Shown here in pieces: positions 10,554 through 23,222 of a stretch of DNA of 64,000 nt. The number at the start of each line of letters is the position of its first letter. The first letter of the stretch is position 1. The translations under genes and the position numbers were made by a program. The stretch is from Embiotoca jacksoni (Eukaryota; Chordata; Actinopteri; Embiotocidae), in assembly GCA_022577435.1 (NCBI GenBank), contig JAKOON010000066.1:1576183-1640182 (forward strand), written 5' to 3'. A model generated the notes under the pieces. That model saw only the letters and a program-made list of their open reading frames with translations. It was not told the origin of the DNA and did no database searches.

Positions 10554-11830
10554 GTGTTTCTGAACAAATTTCTTCAACAGCAAATGGGATACACTGCATG
10601 GCCAATGTGGCTTCACTTTGTGTCTGCAATTAGACAGAAAACAGCATTTCAAGTCTCACTTTCTCAGCCTAATGTAAAACTGCATCACAGCGCCACGGCT
10701 TAAACTAAGTGTTTACAAACAAGTTTCATACTCAGAACTTTGGCAAATGGGATACACTGCATGGACAAAGTGGTTTCAAGTCACTTTGTGTGGACAATTT
10801 CACAGGAAACACAATATTTCAAAAACAGCCTTTTCTCAGTGAGAGAAGCTCAAATACAGCATAATACTACATATTAATGCGACGGCTTAAACTAAGTGTT
10901 TACTGAGCAGTTTCCTACTCAGAACGATGGCAAATGGGATACACTACATGGCCAAAGTGTTTTCAAGTCACTTTCTGTGGACAATTTCACAGGAAACACA
11001 ATATTTCAAAAACAGCCTTATCTCAGCGAGAGAAGCTCAAAAACAGCATAAAACTGCTTTACAGTGCCAGTGTTTAAACTAAGTGTTTACTAAACAGTTT
11101 CCTACTCAGAACGATGGCAAATGGGATACACTACATGGCCAACGTGTTTTCAAGTCACTTTGTGTGGACAATTTGACAGGAAACACAATATTTCAAAAAC
11201 AGCCTTATCTCAGTGAGAGAAGCTCAAAAACAGCATAAAACTGCTTTACAGTGCCAGGGCTTAAACTAAGTGTTTACTAAACAGTTTCCTACTCAGAATG
11301 ATGGCAAATGGGATACACTACATAGCCAAAGTGTTTTCAAGGCACTTTGTGTGGACAATTTCACAGGAAACACAATATTTCAAAAACAGCCTTATCTCAG
11401 TGAGAGAAGCTCAAAAACAGCATAAAACTGCATATTAATGCCACAGCTTAAACTAAGTGTTTACTGAGCAGTTTCCTACTCAGAACGATGGCAAATGGGA
11501 TACACTACATGGCCAAAGTGTTTTCAAGTCACTTTGTGTGGACAATTTCGCAGGAAACACAATATTTCAAAAACAGCCTTATCTCAGCGAGAGAAGCTCA
11601 AAAACAGCATAAAATGGCTTTACAGTGCCAGGGCTTAAACTAAGTGTTTACTAAGCAGTTTCCTACTCAGATCGATGGCAAATGGGATACACTACATGGC
11701 CAAAGTGTTTTCAAGTCACTTTGTGTTGACAATTTCACAGGAAACACAATGTTTCAAAAACAGCCTTATCTCAGCGATAGAAGCTCAAAAACAGCATAAA
11801 ACTGCATTACAGTGCCACGGCTTAAACTAA
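10554..11830. repeat. Segment 9: B d3 a b c2 g p (1,277 bp)
   Basis: This is the first segment whose post-B tail is d3 (ATAATAC, GCGACGG). The a monomer has CACTTTCTGTGG. The g monomer has TTCGCAGG, and the p monomer has ATCGATGG and GTGTTGAC. Confidence 0.86.
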
Positions 11831-12920
11831 GTGTTTCTGAACAAATTTCTTCAACAGCAAATGGGATACACTGCATGGCCAATGTGGCTTCACTTTGTGT
11901 CTGCAATTAGACAGAAAACAGCATTTCAAGTCTCACTTTCTCAGCCTAATGTAAAACTGCATCACAGCGCCACGGCTTAAACTAAGTGTTTACAAACAAG
12001 TTTCATACTCAGAACTTTGGCAAATGGGATACACTGCATGGACAAAGTGGTTTCAAGTCACTTTGTGTGGACAATTTCACAGGAAACACAATATTTCAAA
12101 AACAGCCTTTTCTCAGTGAGAGAAGCTCAAATACAGCATAAAACTACATATTAATGCCACGGCTTAAACTAAGTGTTTACTGAGCAGTTTCCTACTCAGA
12201 ACGATGGCAAATGGGATACACTACATGGCCAAAGTGTTTTCAAGTCACTTTGTGTGGACAATTTCGCAGGAAACACAATATTTCAAAAACAGCCTTTTCT
12301 CAGTGAGCGAAGCTCAAATACAGCATAAAACTACATATTAATGCCACGGCTTAAACTAAGTGTTTACTGAGCAGTTTCCTACTCAGAACGATGGCAAATG
12401 GGATACACTACATGGCCAAAGTGTTTTCAAGTCACTTTGTGTGGACAATTTCACAGGAAACACAATATTTCAAAAACAGCCTTATCTCAGGGAGAGAAGC
12501 TCAAAAACAGCATAAAACGGCTTTACAGTGACAGGGCTTAAACTAAGTTTTTACAAAGCAGTTTCATACTCAGAACGATGGCAAATGGGATACACTACAT
12601 GGCCAAAGTGTTTTCAAGTCACTTTGTGTGGACAATTTCACAGGAAACACAATATTTCAAAAACAGCCTTATCTCAGTGAGAGAAGCTCAAAAACAGCAT
12701 AAAACTGCATATTAATGCCACGGCTTAAACTAAGTGTTTACTGAGCAGTTTCCTACTCAGAACGATGGCAAATGGGATACACTACATGGCCAAAGTGTTT
12801 TCAAGTCACTTTGTGTGGACAATTTCACAGGAAACACAATGTTTCAAAAACAGCCTTATCTCAGCGATAGAAGCTCAAAAACAGCATAAAACTGCATTAC
12901 AGTGCCACGGCTTAAACTAA
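11831..12920. repeat. Segment 10: B d d f c p (1,090 bp)
   Basis: The second d has TTCGCAGG and GAGCGAAGC; f has CAGGGAGAG. Segments 32 and 35 have the same order and length. Confidence 0.87.
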
Positions 12921-14384
12921 GTGTTTCTGAACAAATTTCTTCAACAGCAAATGGGATACACTGCATGGCCAATGTGGCTTCACTTTGTGTCTGCAATTAG
13001 ACAGAAAACAGCATTTCAAGTCTCACTTTCTCAGCCTAATGTAAAACTGCATCACAGCGCCACGGCTTAAACTAAGTGTTTACAAACAAGTTTCATACTC
13101 AGAACTTTGGCAAATGGGATACACTGCATGGACAAAGTGGTTTCAAGTCACTTTGTGTGGACAATTTCACAGGAAACACAATATTTCAAAAACAGCCTTT
13201 TCTCAGTGAGAGAAGCTCAAATACAGCATAATACTACATATTAATGCGACGGCTTAAACTAAGTGTTTACTGAGCAGTTTCCTACTCAGAACGATGGCAA
13301 ATGGGATACACTACATGGCCAAAGTGTTTTCAAGTCACTTTCTGTGGACAATTTCACAGGAAACACAATATTTCAAAAACAGCCTTATCTCAGCGAGAGA
13401 AGCTCAAAAACACCATAAAACTGCTTTACAGTGCCAGTGTTTAAACTAAGTGTTTACTAAACAGTTTCCTACTCAGAACGATGGCAAATGGGATACACTA
13501 CATGGCCAAAGTGTTTTCAAGTCACTTTGTGTGGACAATTTCACAGGAAACACAATATTTCAAAAACAGCCTTATCTCAGTGAGAGAAGCTCAAAAACAG
13601 CATAAAACTACATATTAATGCCACGGCTTAAACTAAGTGTTTACTGAGCAGTTTCCTACTCAGAACGATGGCAAATGGGATACACTACATGGCCAAAGTG
13701 TTTTCAAGTCACTTTGTGTGGACAATTTCGCAGGAAACACAATATTTCAAAAACAGCCTTTTCTCAGTGAGCGAAGCTCAAATACAGCATAAAACTACAT
13801 ATTAATGCCACGGCTTAAACTAAGTGTTTACTGAGCAGTTTCCTACTCAGAACGATGGCAAATGGGATACACTACATGGCCAAAGTGTTTTCAAGTCACT
13901 TTGTGTGGACAATTTCACAGGAAACACAATATTTCAAAAACAGCCTTATCTCAGGGAGAGAAGCTCAAAAACAGCATAAAACGGCTTTACAGTGACAGGG
14001 CTTAAACTAAGTTTTTACAAAGCAGTTTCATACTCAGAACGATGGCAAATGGGATACACTACATGGCCAAAGTGTTTTCAAGTCACTTTGTGTGGACAAT
14101 TTCACAGGAAACACAATATTTCAAAAACAGCCTTATCTCAGTGAGAGAAGCTCAAAAACAGCATAAAACTGCATATTAATGCCACGGCTTAAACTAAGTG
14201 TTTACTGAGCAGTTTCCTACTCAGAACGATGGCAAATGGGATACACTACATGGCCAAAGTGTTTTCAAGTCACTTTGTGTGGACAATTTCACAGGAAACA
14301 CAATGTTTCAAAAACAGCCTTATCTCAGCGATAGAAGCTCAAAAACAGCATAAAACTGCATTACAGTGCCACGGCTTAAACTAA
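12921..14384. repeat. Segment 11: B d3 a d d f c p (1,464 bp)
   Basis: The monomer at 13450-13636 has the head and the AAAAACAG tract expected of type b but ends in a d tail. It marks an exchange point that removed the usual b-to-c2 run. The next d again has GAGCGAAGC, linking it to segment 10. Confidence 0.85.
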
Positions 14385-16222
14385 GTGTTTCTGAACAAAT
14401 TTCTTCAACAGCAAATGGGATACACTGCATGGCCAATGTGGCTTCACTTTGTGTCTGCAATTAGACAGAAAACAGCATTTCAAGTCTCACTTTCTCAGCC
14501 TAATGTAAAACTGCATCACAGCGCCACGGCTTAAACTAAGTGTTTACAAACAAGTTTCATACTCAGAACTTTGGCAAATGGGATACACTGCATGGACAAA
14601 GTGGTTTCAAGTCACTTTGTGTGGACAATTTCACAGGAAACACAATATTTCAAAAACAGCCTTTTCTCAGTGAGAGAAGCTCAAATACAGCATAATACTA
14701 CATATTAATGCGACGGCTTAAACTAAGTGTTTACTGAGCAGTTTCCTACTCAGAACGATGGCAAATGGGATACACTACATGGCCAAAGTGTTTTCAAGTC
14801 ACTTTCTGTGGACAATTTCACAGGAAACACAATATTTCAAAAACAGCCTTATCTCAGCGAGAGAAGCTCAAAAACAGCATAAAACTGCTTTACAGTGCCA
14901 GTGTTTAAACTAAGTGTTTACTAAACAGTTTCCTACTCAGAACGATGGCAAATGGGATACACTACATGGCCAAAGTGTTTTCAAGTCACTTTGTGTGGAC
15001 AATTTCACAGGAAACACAATATTTCAAAAACAGCCTTATCTCAGTGAGAGAAGCTCAAAAACAGCATAAAACTGCTTTACAGTGCCAGGGCTTAAACTAA
15101 GTGTTTACTAAACAGTTTCCTACTCAGAATGATGGCAAATGGGATACACTACATAGCCAAAGTGTTTTCAAGGCACTTTGTGTGGACAATTTCACAGGAA
15201 ACACAATATTTCAAAAACAGCCTTATCTCAGTGAGAGAAGCTCAAAAACAGCGTAAAATGGCTTTACAGTGCCAGGGCTAAAACTAAGTGTTTACTAAGC
15301 AGTTTCCTACTCAGATCGATGGCAAATGGGATACACTACATGGCCAAAGTGTTTTCAAGTCACTTTGTGTGGACAATTTCACAGGAAACACAATATTTCA
15401 AAAACAGCCTTATCTCAGCGAGAGAAGCTCAAAAACAGCATAAAACGGCTTTACAGTGACAGGGCTTAAACTAAGTTTTTACAAAGCAGTTTCATTCTCA
15501 GAACGATGGCAAATGGGATACACTACATGGCCAAAGTGTTTTCAAGTCACTTTGTGTGGACAATTTCACAGGAAACACAATATTTCAAAAACAGCCTTTT
15601 CTCAGTGAGAGAAGCTCAAATACAGCATAAAACTACATATTAATGCCACGGCTTAAACTAAGTGTTTACTGAGCAGTTTCCTACTCAGAACGATGGCAAA
15701 TGGGATACACTACATGGCCAAAGTGTTTTCAAGTCACTTTGTGTGGACAATTTCACAGGAAACACAATATTTCAAAAACAGCCTTATCTCAATGAGAGAA
15801 GCTCAAAAACAGCATAAAACGGCTTTACAGTGACAGGGCTTAAACTAAGTTTTTACAAAGCAGTTTCATACTCAGAACGATGGCAAATGGGATACACTAC
15901 ATGGCCAAAGTGTTTTCAAGTCACTTTGTGTGGACAATTTCACAGGAAACACAATATTTCAAAAACAGCCTTATCTCAGTGAGAGAAGCTCAAAAACAGC
16001 ATAAAACTGCATATTAATGCCACGGCTTAAACTAAGTGTTTACTGAGCAGTTTCCTACTCAGAACGATGGCAAATGGGATACACTACATGGCCAAAGTGT
16101 TTTCAAGTCACTTTGTGTGGACAATTTCACAGGAAACACAATGTTTCAAAAACAGCCTTATCTCAGCGATAGAAGCTCAAAAACAGCATAAAACTGCATT
16201 ACAGTGCCACGGCTTAAACTAA
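14385..16222. repeat. Segment 12: B d3 a b g f d f c p (1,838 bp)
   Basis: The g monomer has TGATGG, CAAGGC and GCGTAAAATGG; the d monomer has CATTCTCAG. Segments 33 and 36 repeat this ten-monomer order at 53.9 and 58.6 kb. Here the second f has CTCAATGAGAG rather than CAGGGAGAG. Confidence 0.87.
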
Positions 16223-18246
16223 GTGTTTCTGAACAAATTTCTTCAACAGCAAATGGGATACACTGCATGGCCAATGTGGCTTCACTTTGTGTCTGCAATT
16301 AGACAGAAAACAGCATTTCAAGTCTCACTTTCTCAGCCTAATGTAAAACTGCATCACAGCGCCACGGCTTAAACTAAGTGTTTACAAACAAGTTTCATAC
16401 TCAGAACTTTGGCAAATGGGATACACTGCATGGACAAAGTGGTTTCAAGTCACTTTGTGTGGACAATTTCACAGGAAACACAATATTTCAAAAACAGCCT
16501 TTTCTCAGTGAGAGAAGCTCAAATACAGCATAATACTACATATTAATGCGACGGCTTAAACTAAGTGTTTACTGAGCAGTTTCCTACTCAGAACGATGGC
16601 AAATGGGATACACTACATGGCCAAAGTGTTTTCAAGTCACTTTCTGTGGACAATTTCACAGGAAACACAATATTTCAAAACAGCCTTATCTCAGCGAGAG
16701 AAGCTCAAAAACAGCATAAAACTGCTTTACAATGCCAGTGTTAAAACTAAGTGTTTACTAAACAGTTTCCTACTCAGAACGATGGCAAATGGGATACACT
16801 ACATGGCCAAAGTGTTTTCAAGTCACTTTGTGTGGACAATTTCACAGGAAACACAATATTTCAAAAACAGCCTTATCTCAGTGAGAGAAGCTCAAAAACA
16901 GCATAAAACTGCTTTACAGTACCAGGGCTTAAACTAAGTGTTTACTAAGCAGTTTCCTACTCAGATCGATGGCAAATGGGATACACTACATGGCCAAAGT
17001 GTTTTCAAGTCACTTTGTGTGGACAATTTCACAGGAAACACAATATTTCAAAAACAGCCTTTTCTCAGTGAGAGAAGCTCAAATACAGCATAATACTACA
17101 TATTAATGCGACGGCTTAAACTAAGTGTTTACTGAGCAGTTTCCTACTCAGAACGATGGCAAATGGGATACACTACATGGCCAAAGTGTTTTCAAGTCAC
17201 TTTGTGTGGACAATTTCACAGGAAACACAATATTTCAAAAACAGCCTTATCTCAGCGAGAGAAGCTCAAAAACAGCATAAAATGGCTTTACAGTGCCAGG
17301 GCTTAAACTAAGTGTTTACTAAGCATTTTCCTACTCAGATCGATGGCAAATGGGATACACTACATGGCCAAAGTGTTTTCAAGTAATTTTGTGTGGACAA
17401 TTTCACAGGAAACACAATATTTCAAAAACAGCCTTATCTCAGTGAGAGAAGCTCAAAAACAGCATAAAACTGCATATTAATGCCACGGCTTAAACTAAGT
17501 GTTTACTGAGCAGTTTCCTACTCAGAACGATGGCAAATGGGATACACTACATGGCCAAAGTGTTTTCAAGTCACTTTGTGTGGACAATTTCACAGGAAAC
17601 ACAATATTTCAAAAACAGCCTTATCTCAGCGAGAGAAGCTCAAAAACAACATAAAACTGCATTACAGTGCCACGACTTAAACTAAGTGTTTACTAAGCAG
17701 TTTGCTACTCAGATCGATGGCAAATGGGATACACTACATGGCCAAAGTGTTTTCAAGTCACTTTGTGTGGACAATTTCACAGGAAACACAATATTTCAAA
17801 AACAGCCTTATCTCAGCGAGAGAAGCTCAAAAACAGCATAAAACGGCTTTACAGTGACAGGGCTTAAACTAAGTTTTTACAAAGCAGTTTCATACTCAGA
17901 ACGATGGCAAATGGGATACACTACATGGCCAAAGTGTTTTCAAGTCACTTTGTGTGGACAATTTCACAGGAAACACAATATTTCAAAAACAGCCTTATCT
18001 CAGTGAGAGAAGCTCAAAAACAGCATAAAACTGCATATTAATGCCACGGCTTAAACTAAGTGTTTACTGAGCAGTTTCCTACTCAGAACGATGGCAAATG
18101 GGATACACTACATGGCCAAAGTGTTTTCAAGTCACTTTGTGTGGACAATTTCACAGGAAACACAATGTTTCAAAAACAGCCTTATCTCAGCGATAGAAGC
18201 TCAAAAACAGCATAAAACTGCATTACAGTGCCACGGCTTAAACTAA
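16223..18246. repeat. Segment 13: B d3 a b d3 g c p f c p (2,024 bp)
   Basis: The a monomer (16565-16750) is 186 bp because an A is missing near 16,680. That keeps two monomers in one frame and yields the longest chance open frame of the window. The monomer at 17499-17685 has a p tail (CCACGAC) but is followed by f instead of B. The c at 17312-17498 has GCATTTTCC and AAGTAATTTTG. Confidence 0.85.
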
Positions 18247-20825
18247 GTGTTTCTGAACAAATTTCTTCAACAGCAAATGGGATACACTGCATGGCCAATG
18301 TGGCTTCACTTTGTGTCTGCAATTAGACAGAAAACAGCATTTCAAGTCTCACTTTCTCAGCCTAATGTAAAACTGCATCACAGCGCCACGGCTTAAACTA
18401 AGTGTTTACAAACAAGTTTCATACTCAGAACTTTTGCAAATGGGATACACTGCATGGACAAAGTGGTTTCAAGTCACTTTGTGTGGACAATTTCACAGGA
18501 AACACAATATTTCAAAAACAGCCTTATCTCAGTGAGAGAAGCTCAAAAACAGCATAAAACTACTTTACAGTGCCAGGGCTTAAACTAAGTGTTTACTGAG
18601 CAGTTTCCTACTCAGAACGATGGGATACACTACATGGCCAAAGTGTTTTCAAGTCACTTTGTGTGGACAATTTCACAGGAAACACAATATTTCAAAAACA
18701 GCCTTATCTCAGCGAGAGAAGCTCAAAAACAGCATAAAACTGCTTTACAGTGCCAGTGTTTAAACTAAGTGTTTACTAAACAGTTTCCTACTCAGAACGA
18801 TGGCAAATGGGATACACTACATGGCCAACGTGTTTTCAAGTCACTTTGTGTGGACAATTTGACAGGAAACACAATATTTCAAAAACAGCCTTATCTCAGT
18901 GAGAGAAGCTCAAAAACAGCATAAAACTGCTTTACAGTGCCAGGGCTTAAACTAAGTGTTTACTAAACAGTTTCCTACTCAGAATGATGGCAAATGGGAT
19001 ACACTACATAGCCAAAGTGTTTTCAAGGCACTTTGTGTGGACAATTTGACAGGAAACACAATATTTCAAAAACAGCCTTATCTCAGTGAGAGAAGCTCAA
19101 AAACAGCATAAAACGGCTTTACAGTGACAGGGCTTAAACTAAGTTTTTACAAAGCAGTTTCATTCTCAGAACGATGGCAAATGGGATACACTACATGGCC
19201 AAAGTGTTTTCAAGTCACTTTGTGTGGACAATTTCACAGGAAACACAATATTTCAAAAACAGCCTTTTCTCAGTGAGAGAAGCTCAAATACAGCATAATA
19301 CTACATATTAATGCGACGGCTTAAACTAAGTGTTTACTGAGCAGTTTCCTACTCAGAACGATGGCAAATGGGATACACTACATGGCCAAAGTGTTTTCAA
19401 GTCACTTTCTGTGGACAATTTCACAGGAAACACAATATTTCAAAAACAGCCTTATCTCAGCGAGAGAAGCTCAAAAACAGCATAAAACTGCTTTACAGTG
19501 CAAGTGTTTAAACTAAGTGTTTACTAAACAGTTTCCTACTCAGAATGATGGCAAATGGGATACACTACATAGCCAAAGTGTTTTCAAGGCACTTTGTGTG
19601 GACAATTTCACAGGAAACACAATATTTCAAAAACAGCCTTATCTCAGCGAGAGAAGCTCAAAAACAGCATAAAACGGCTTTACAGTGACAGAGCTTAAAC
19701 TAAGTTTTTACAAAGCAGTTTCATTCTCAGAACGATGGCAAATGGGATACACTACATGGCCAAAGTGTTTTCAAGTCACTTTGTGTGGACAATTTCACAG
19801 GAAACACAATATTTCAAAAACAGCCTTTTCTCAGTGAGAGAAGCTCAAATACAGCATAATACTACATATTAATGCGACGGCTTAAACTAAGTGTTTACTA
19901 AACAGTTTCCTACTCAGAATGATGGCAAATGGGATACACTACATAGCCAAAGTGTTTTCAAGGCACTTTGTGTGGACAATTTCACAGGAAACACAATATT
20001 TCAAAAACAGCCTTATCTCAGCGAGAGAAGCTCAAAAACAGCATAAAACGGCTTTACAGTGACAGGGCTTAAACTAAGTTTTTACAAAGCAGTTTCATTC
20101 TCAGAACGATGGCAAATGGGATACACTACATGGCCAAAGTGTTTTCAAGTCACTTTGTGTGGACAATTTCACAGGAAACACAATATTTCAAAAACAGCCT
20201 TTTCTCAGTGAGAGAAGCTCAAATACAGCATAATACTACATATTAATGCGACGGCTTAAACTAAGTGTTTACTGAGCAGTTTCCTACTCAGAACGATGGC
20301 AAATGGGATACACTACATGGCCAAAGTGTTTTCAAGTCACTTTGTGTGGACAATTTCACAGGAAACACAATATTTCAAAAACAGCCTTATCTCAGCGAGA
20401 GAAGCTCAAAAACAGCATAAAATGGCTTTACAGTGCCAGGGCTTAAACTAAGTGTTTACTAAGCATTTTCCTACTCAGATCGATGGCAAATGGGATACAC
20501 TACATGGCCAAAGTGTTTTCAAGTAATTTTGTGTGGACAATTTCACAGGAAACACAATATTTCAAAAACAGCCTTATCTCAGTGAGAGAAGCTCAAAAAC
20601 AGCATAAAACTGCATATTAATGCCACGGCTTAAACTAAGTGTTTACTGAGCAGTTTCCTACTCAGAACGATGGCAAATGGGATACACTACATGGCCAAAG
20701 TGTTTTCAAGTCACTTTGTGTAGACAATTTCACAGGAAACACAATGTTTTAAAAACAGCCTTATCTCAGCGATAGAAGCTCAAAAACAGCATAAAACTGC
20801 ATTACAGTGCCACGACTTAAACTAA
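18247..20825. repeat. Segment 14: B e a b f d3 a2 f d3 f d3 g c p (2,579 bp)
   Basis: It returns to post-B tail e (with CTTTTGCA in the head). The a monomer has the 7-bp deletion. A two-monomer f-d3 unit of 374 bp is repeated at 19517-20264. The c monomer has GCATTTTCC and AAGTAATTTTG, as in segments 13 and 24. The p monomer has GTGTAGAC, TGTTTTAAAAAC and CCACGAC. Confidence 0.86.
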
Positions 20826-23222
20826 GTGTTTCTGAACAAATTTCTTCAACAGCAAATGGGATACACTGCATGGCCAATGTGGCTTCACTTTGTGTCTGCA
20901 ATTAGACAGAAAACAGCATTTCAAGTCTCACTTTCTCAGCCTAATGTAAAACTGCATCACAGCGCCACGGCTTAAACTAAGTGTTTACAAACAAGTTTCA
21001 TACTCAGAACTTTGGCAAATGGGATACACTGCATGGACAAAGTGGTTTCAAGTCACTTTGTGTGGACAATTTCACAGGAAACACAATATTTCAAAAACAG
21101 CCTTATCTCAGTGAGAGAAGCTCAAAAACAGCATAAAACTACTTTACAGTGCCAGGGCTTAAACTAAGTGTTTACTGAGCAGTTTCCTACTCAGAACGAT
21201 GGCAAATGGGATACACTACATGGCCAAAGTGTTTTCAAGTCACTTTGTGTGGACAATTTCACAGGAAACACAATATTTCAAAAACAGCCTTATCTCAGCG
21301 AGAGAAGCTCAAAAACAGCATAAAACTGCTTTACAGTGCCAGTGTTTAAACTAAGTGTTTACTAAACAGTTTCCTACTCAGAACGATGACAAATGGGATA
21401 CACTACATGGCCAAAGTGTTTTCAAGTCACTTTGTGTGGACAATTTCACAGGAAACACAATATTTCAAAAACAGCCTTATCTCAGTGAGAAAAGCTCAAA
21501 AACAGCATAAAACTGGTTTACAGTGCCGGGGCTTAAACTAAGTGTTTACTAAACAGTTTCCTACTCAGAACGATGGCAAATGGGATACACTACATGGCCA
21601 AAGTGTTTTCAAGTCACTTTGTGTGGACAATTTGACAGGAAACACAATATTTCAAAAACAACCTTATCTCAGTGAGAGAAGCTCAAAAACAGCATAAAAC
21701 TGCATATTAATGCCACAGCTTAAACTAAGTGTTTACTGAGCAGTTTCCTACTCAGAACGATGGTAAATGGGATACACTACATGGCCAAAGTGTTTTCAAG
21801 TCACTTTGTGTGGACAATTTCACAGGAAACACAATATTTCAAAAACAGCCTTATCTCAGCGAGAGAAGCTCAAAAACAGCATAAAATGGCTTTATAGTGC
21901 CAGGGCTTAAACTAAGTGTTTACTAAGCAGTTTGCTACTCAGATCGATGGCAAATGGGATACACTACATGGCCAAATTGTTTTCAAGTCACTTTGTGTGG
22001 ACAATTTCACAGGAAACACAATATTTCAAAAACAGCCTTATCTCAGCGAGAGAAGCTCAAAAACAGCATAAAACGGCTTTACAGTGACAGGGCTTAAACT
22101 AAGTTTTTACAAAGCAGTTTCGTACTCAGAACGATGGCAAATGGGATACACTACATGGCCAAAGTGTTTTCAAGTCACTTTGTGTGGACAATTTCACAGG
22201 AAACACAATATTTCAAAAACAGCCTTTTCTCAGTGAGAGAAGCTCAAATACAGCATAAAACTACATATTAATGCCACAGCTTAAACTAAGTGTTTACTGA
22301 GCAGTTTCCTACTCAGAACGATGGTAAATGGGATACACTACATGGCCAAAGTCTTTTCAAGTCACTTTGTGTGGACAATTTCACAGGAAACACAATATTT
22401 CAAAAACAGCCTTATCTCAGCGAGAGAAGCTCAAAAACAGCGTAAAATGGCATTACAGTGCCAGGGCTTAAACTAAGTGTTTACTAAGCAGTTTCCTACT
22501 CAGATCGATGGCAAATGGGATACACTACATGGCCAAAGTGTTTTCAAGTCACTTTGTGTGGACAATTTCACAGGAAACACAATATTTCAAAAACAGCCTT
22601 TTCTCAGTGAGAGAAGCTCAAATACAGCATAAAACTACATATTAATGCCACGGCTTAAACTAAGTGTTTACTGAGCAGTTTCCTACTCAGAACGATGGCA
22701 AATGGGATACACTACATGGCCAAAGTGTTTTCAAGTCACTTTGTGTGGACAATTTCACAGGAAACACAATATTTCAAAAACAGCCTTATCTCAGCGATAG
22801 AAGCTCAAAAACAGCATAAAACTGCTTTACAGTGCCAGTGTTTAAACTAAGTGTTTACTAAACAGTTTCCTACTCAGAACGATGGCAAATGGGACACTAC
22901 ATGGCCAAAGTGTTTTCAAGTCACTTTGTGTGGACAATTTGACAGGAAACACAATATTTCAAAAACAGCCTTATCTCAGTGAGAGAAGCTCAAAAACAGC
23001 ATAAAACTGCATATTAATGCCACGGCTTAAACTAAGTGTTTACTGAGCAGTTTCCTACTCAGAACGATGGCAAATGGGATACACTACATGGCCAAAGTGT
23101 TTTCAAGTCACTTTGTGTGGACAATTTCACAGGAAACACAATGTTTCAAAAACAGCCTTATCTCAGCGATAGAAGCTCAAAAACAGCATAAAACTGCATT
23201 ACAGTGCCACGGCTTAAACTAA
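20826..23222. repeat. Segment 15: B e a h c2 g2 f d2 g3 d a c p (2,397 bp)
   Basis: The h monomer has GATGAC. The g3 monomer has AAGTCTTTTC near 22,350. The last a has GCGATAG. The c monomer is missing two bases (AATGGGACACTAC, near 22,892). From the first a at 21168 this segment opens the 4,415-bp duplication. Confidence 0.86.

Noticed and set aside
16596..16937. A 113-codon open frame with two repeated halves
   Set aside because: It exists only because one monomer is 186 bp (a multiple of three) after loss of an A, so the next copy stays in frame. It is pure satellite with no coding signature.
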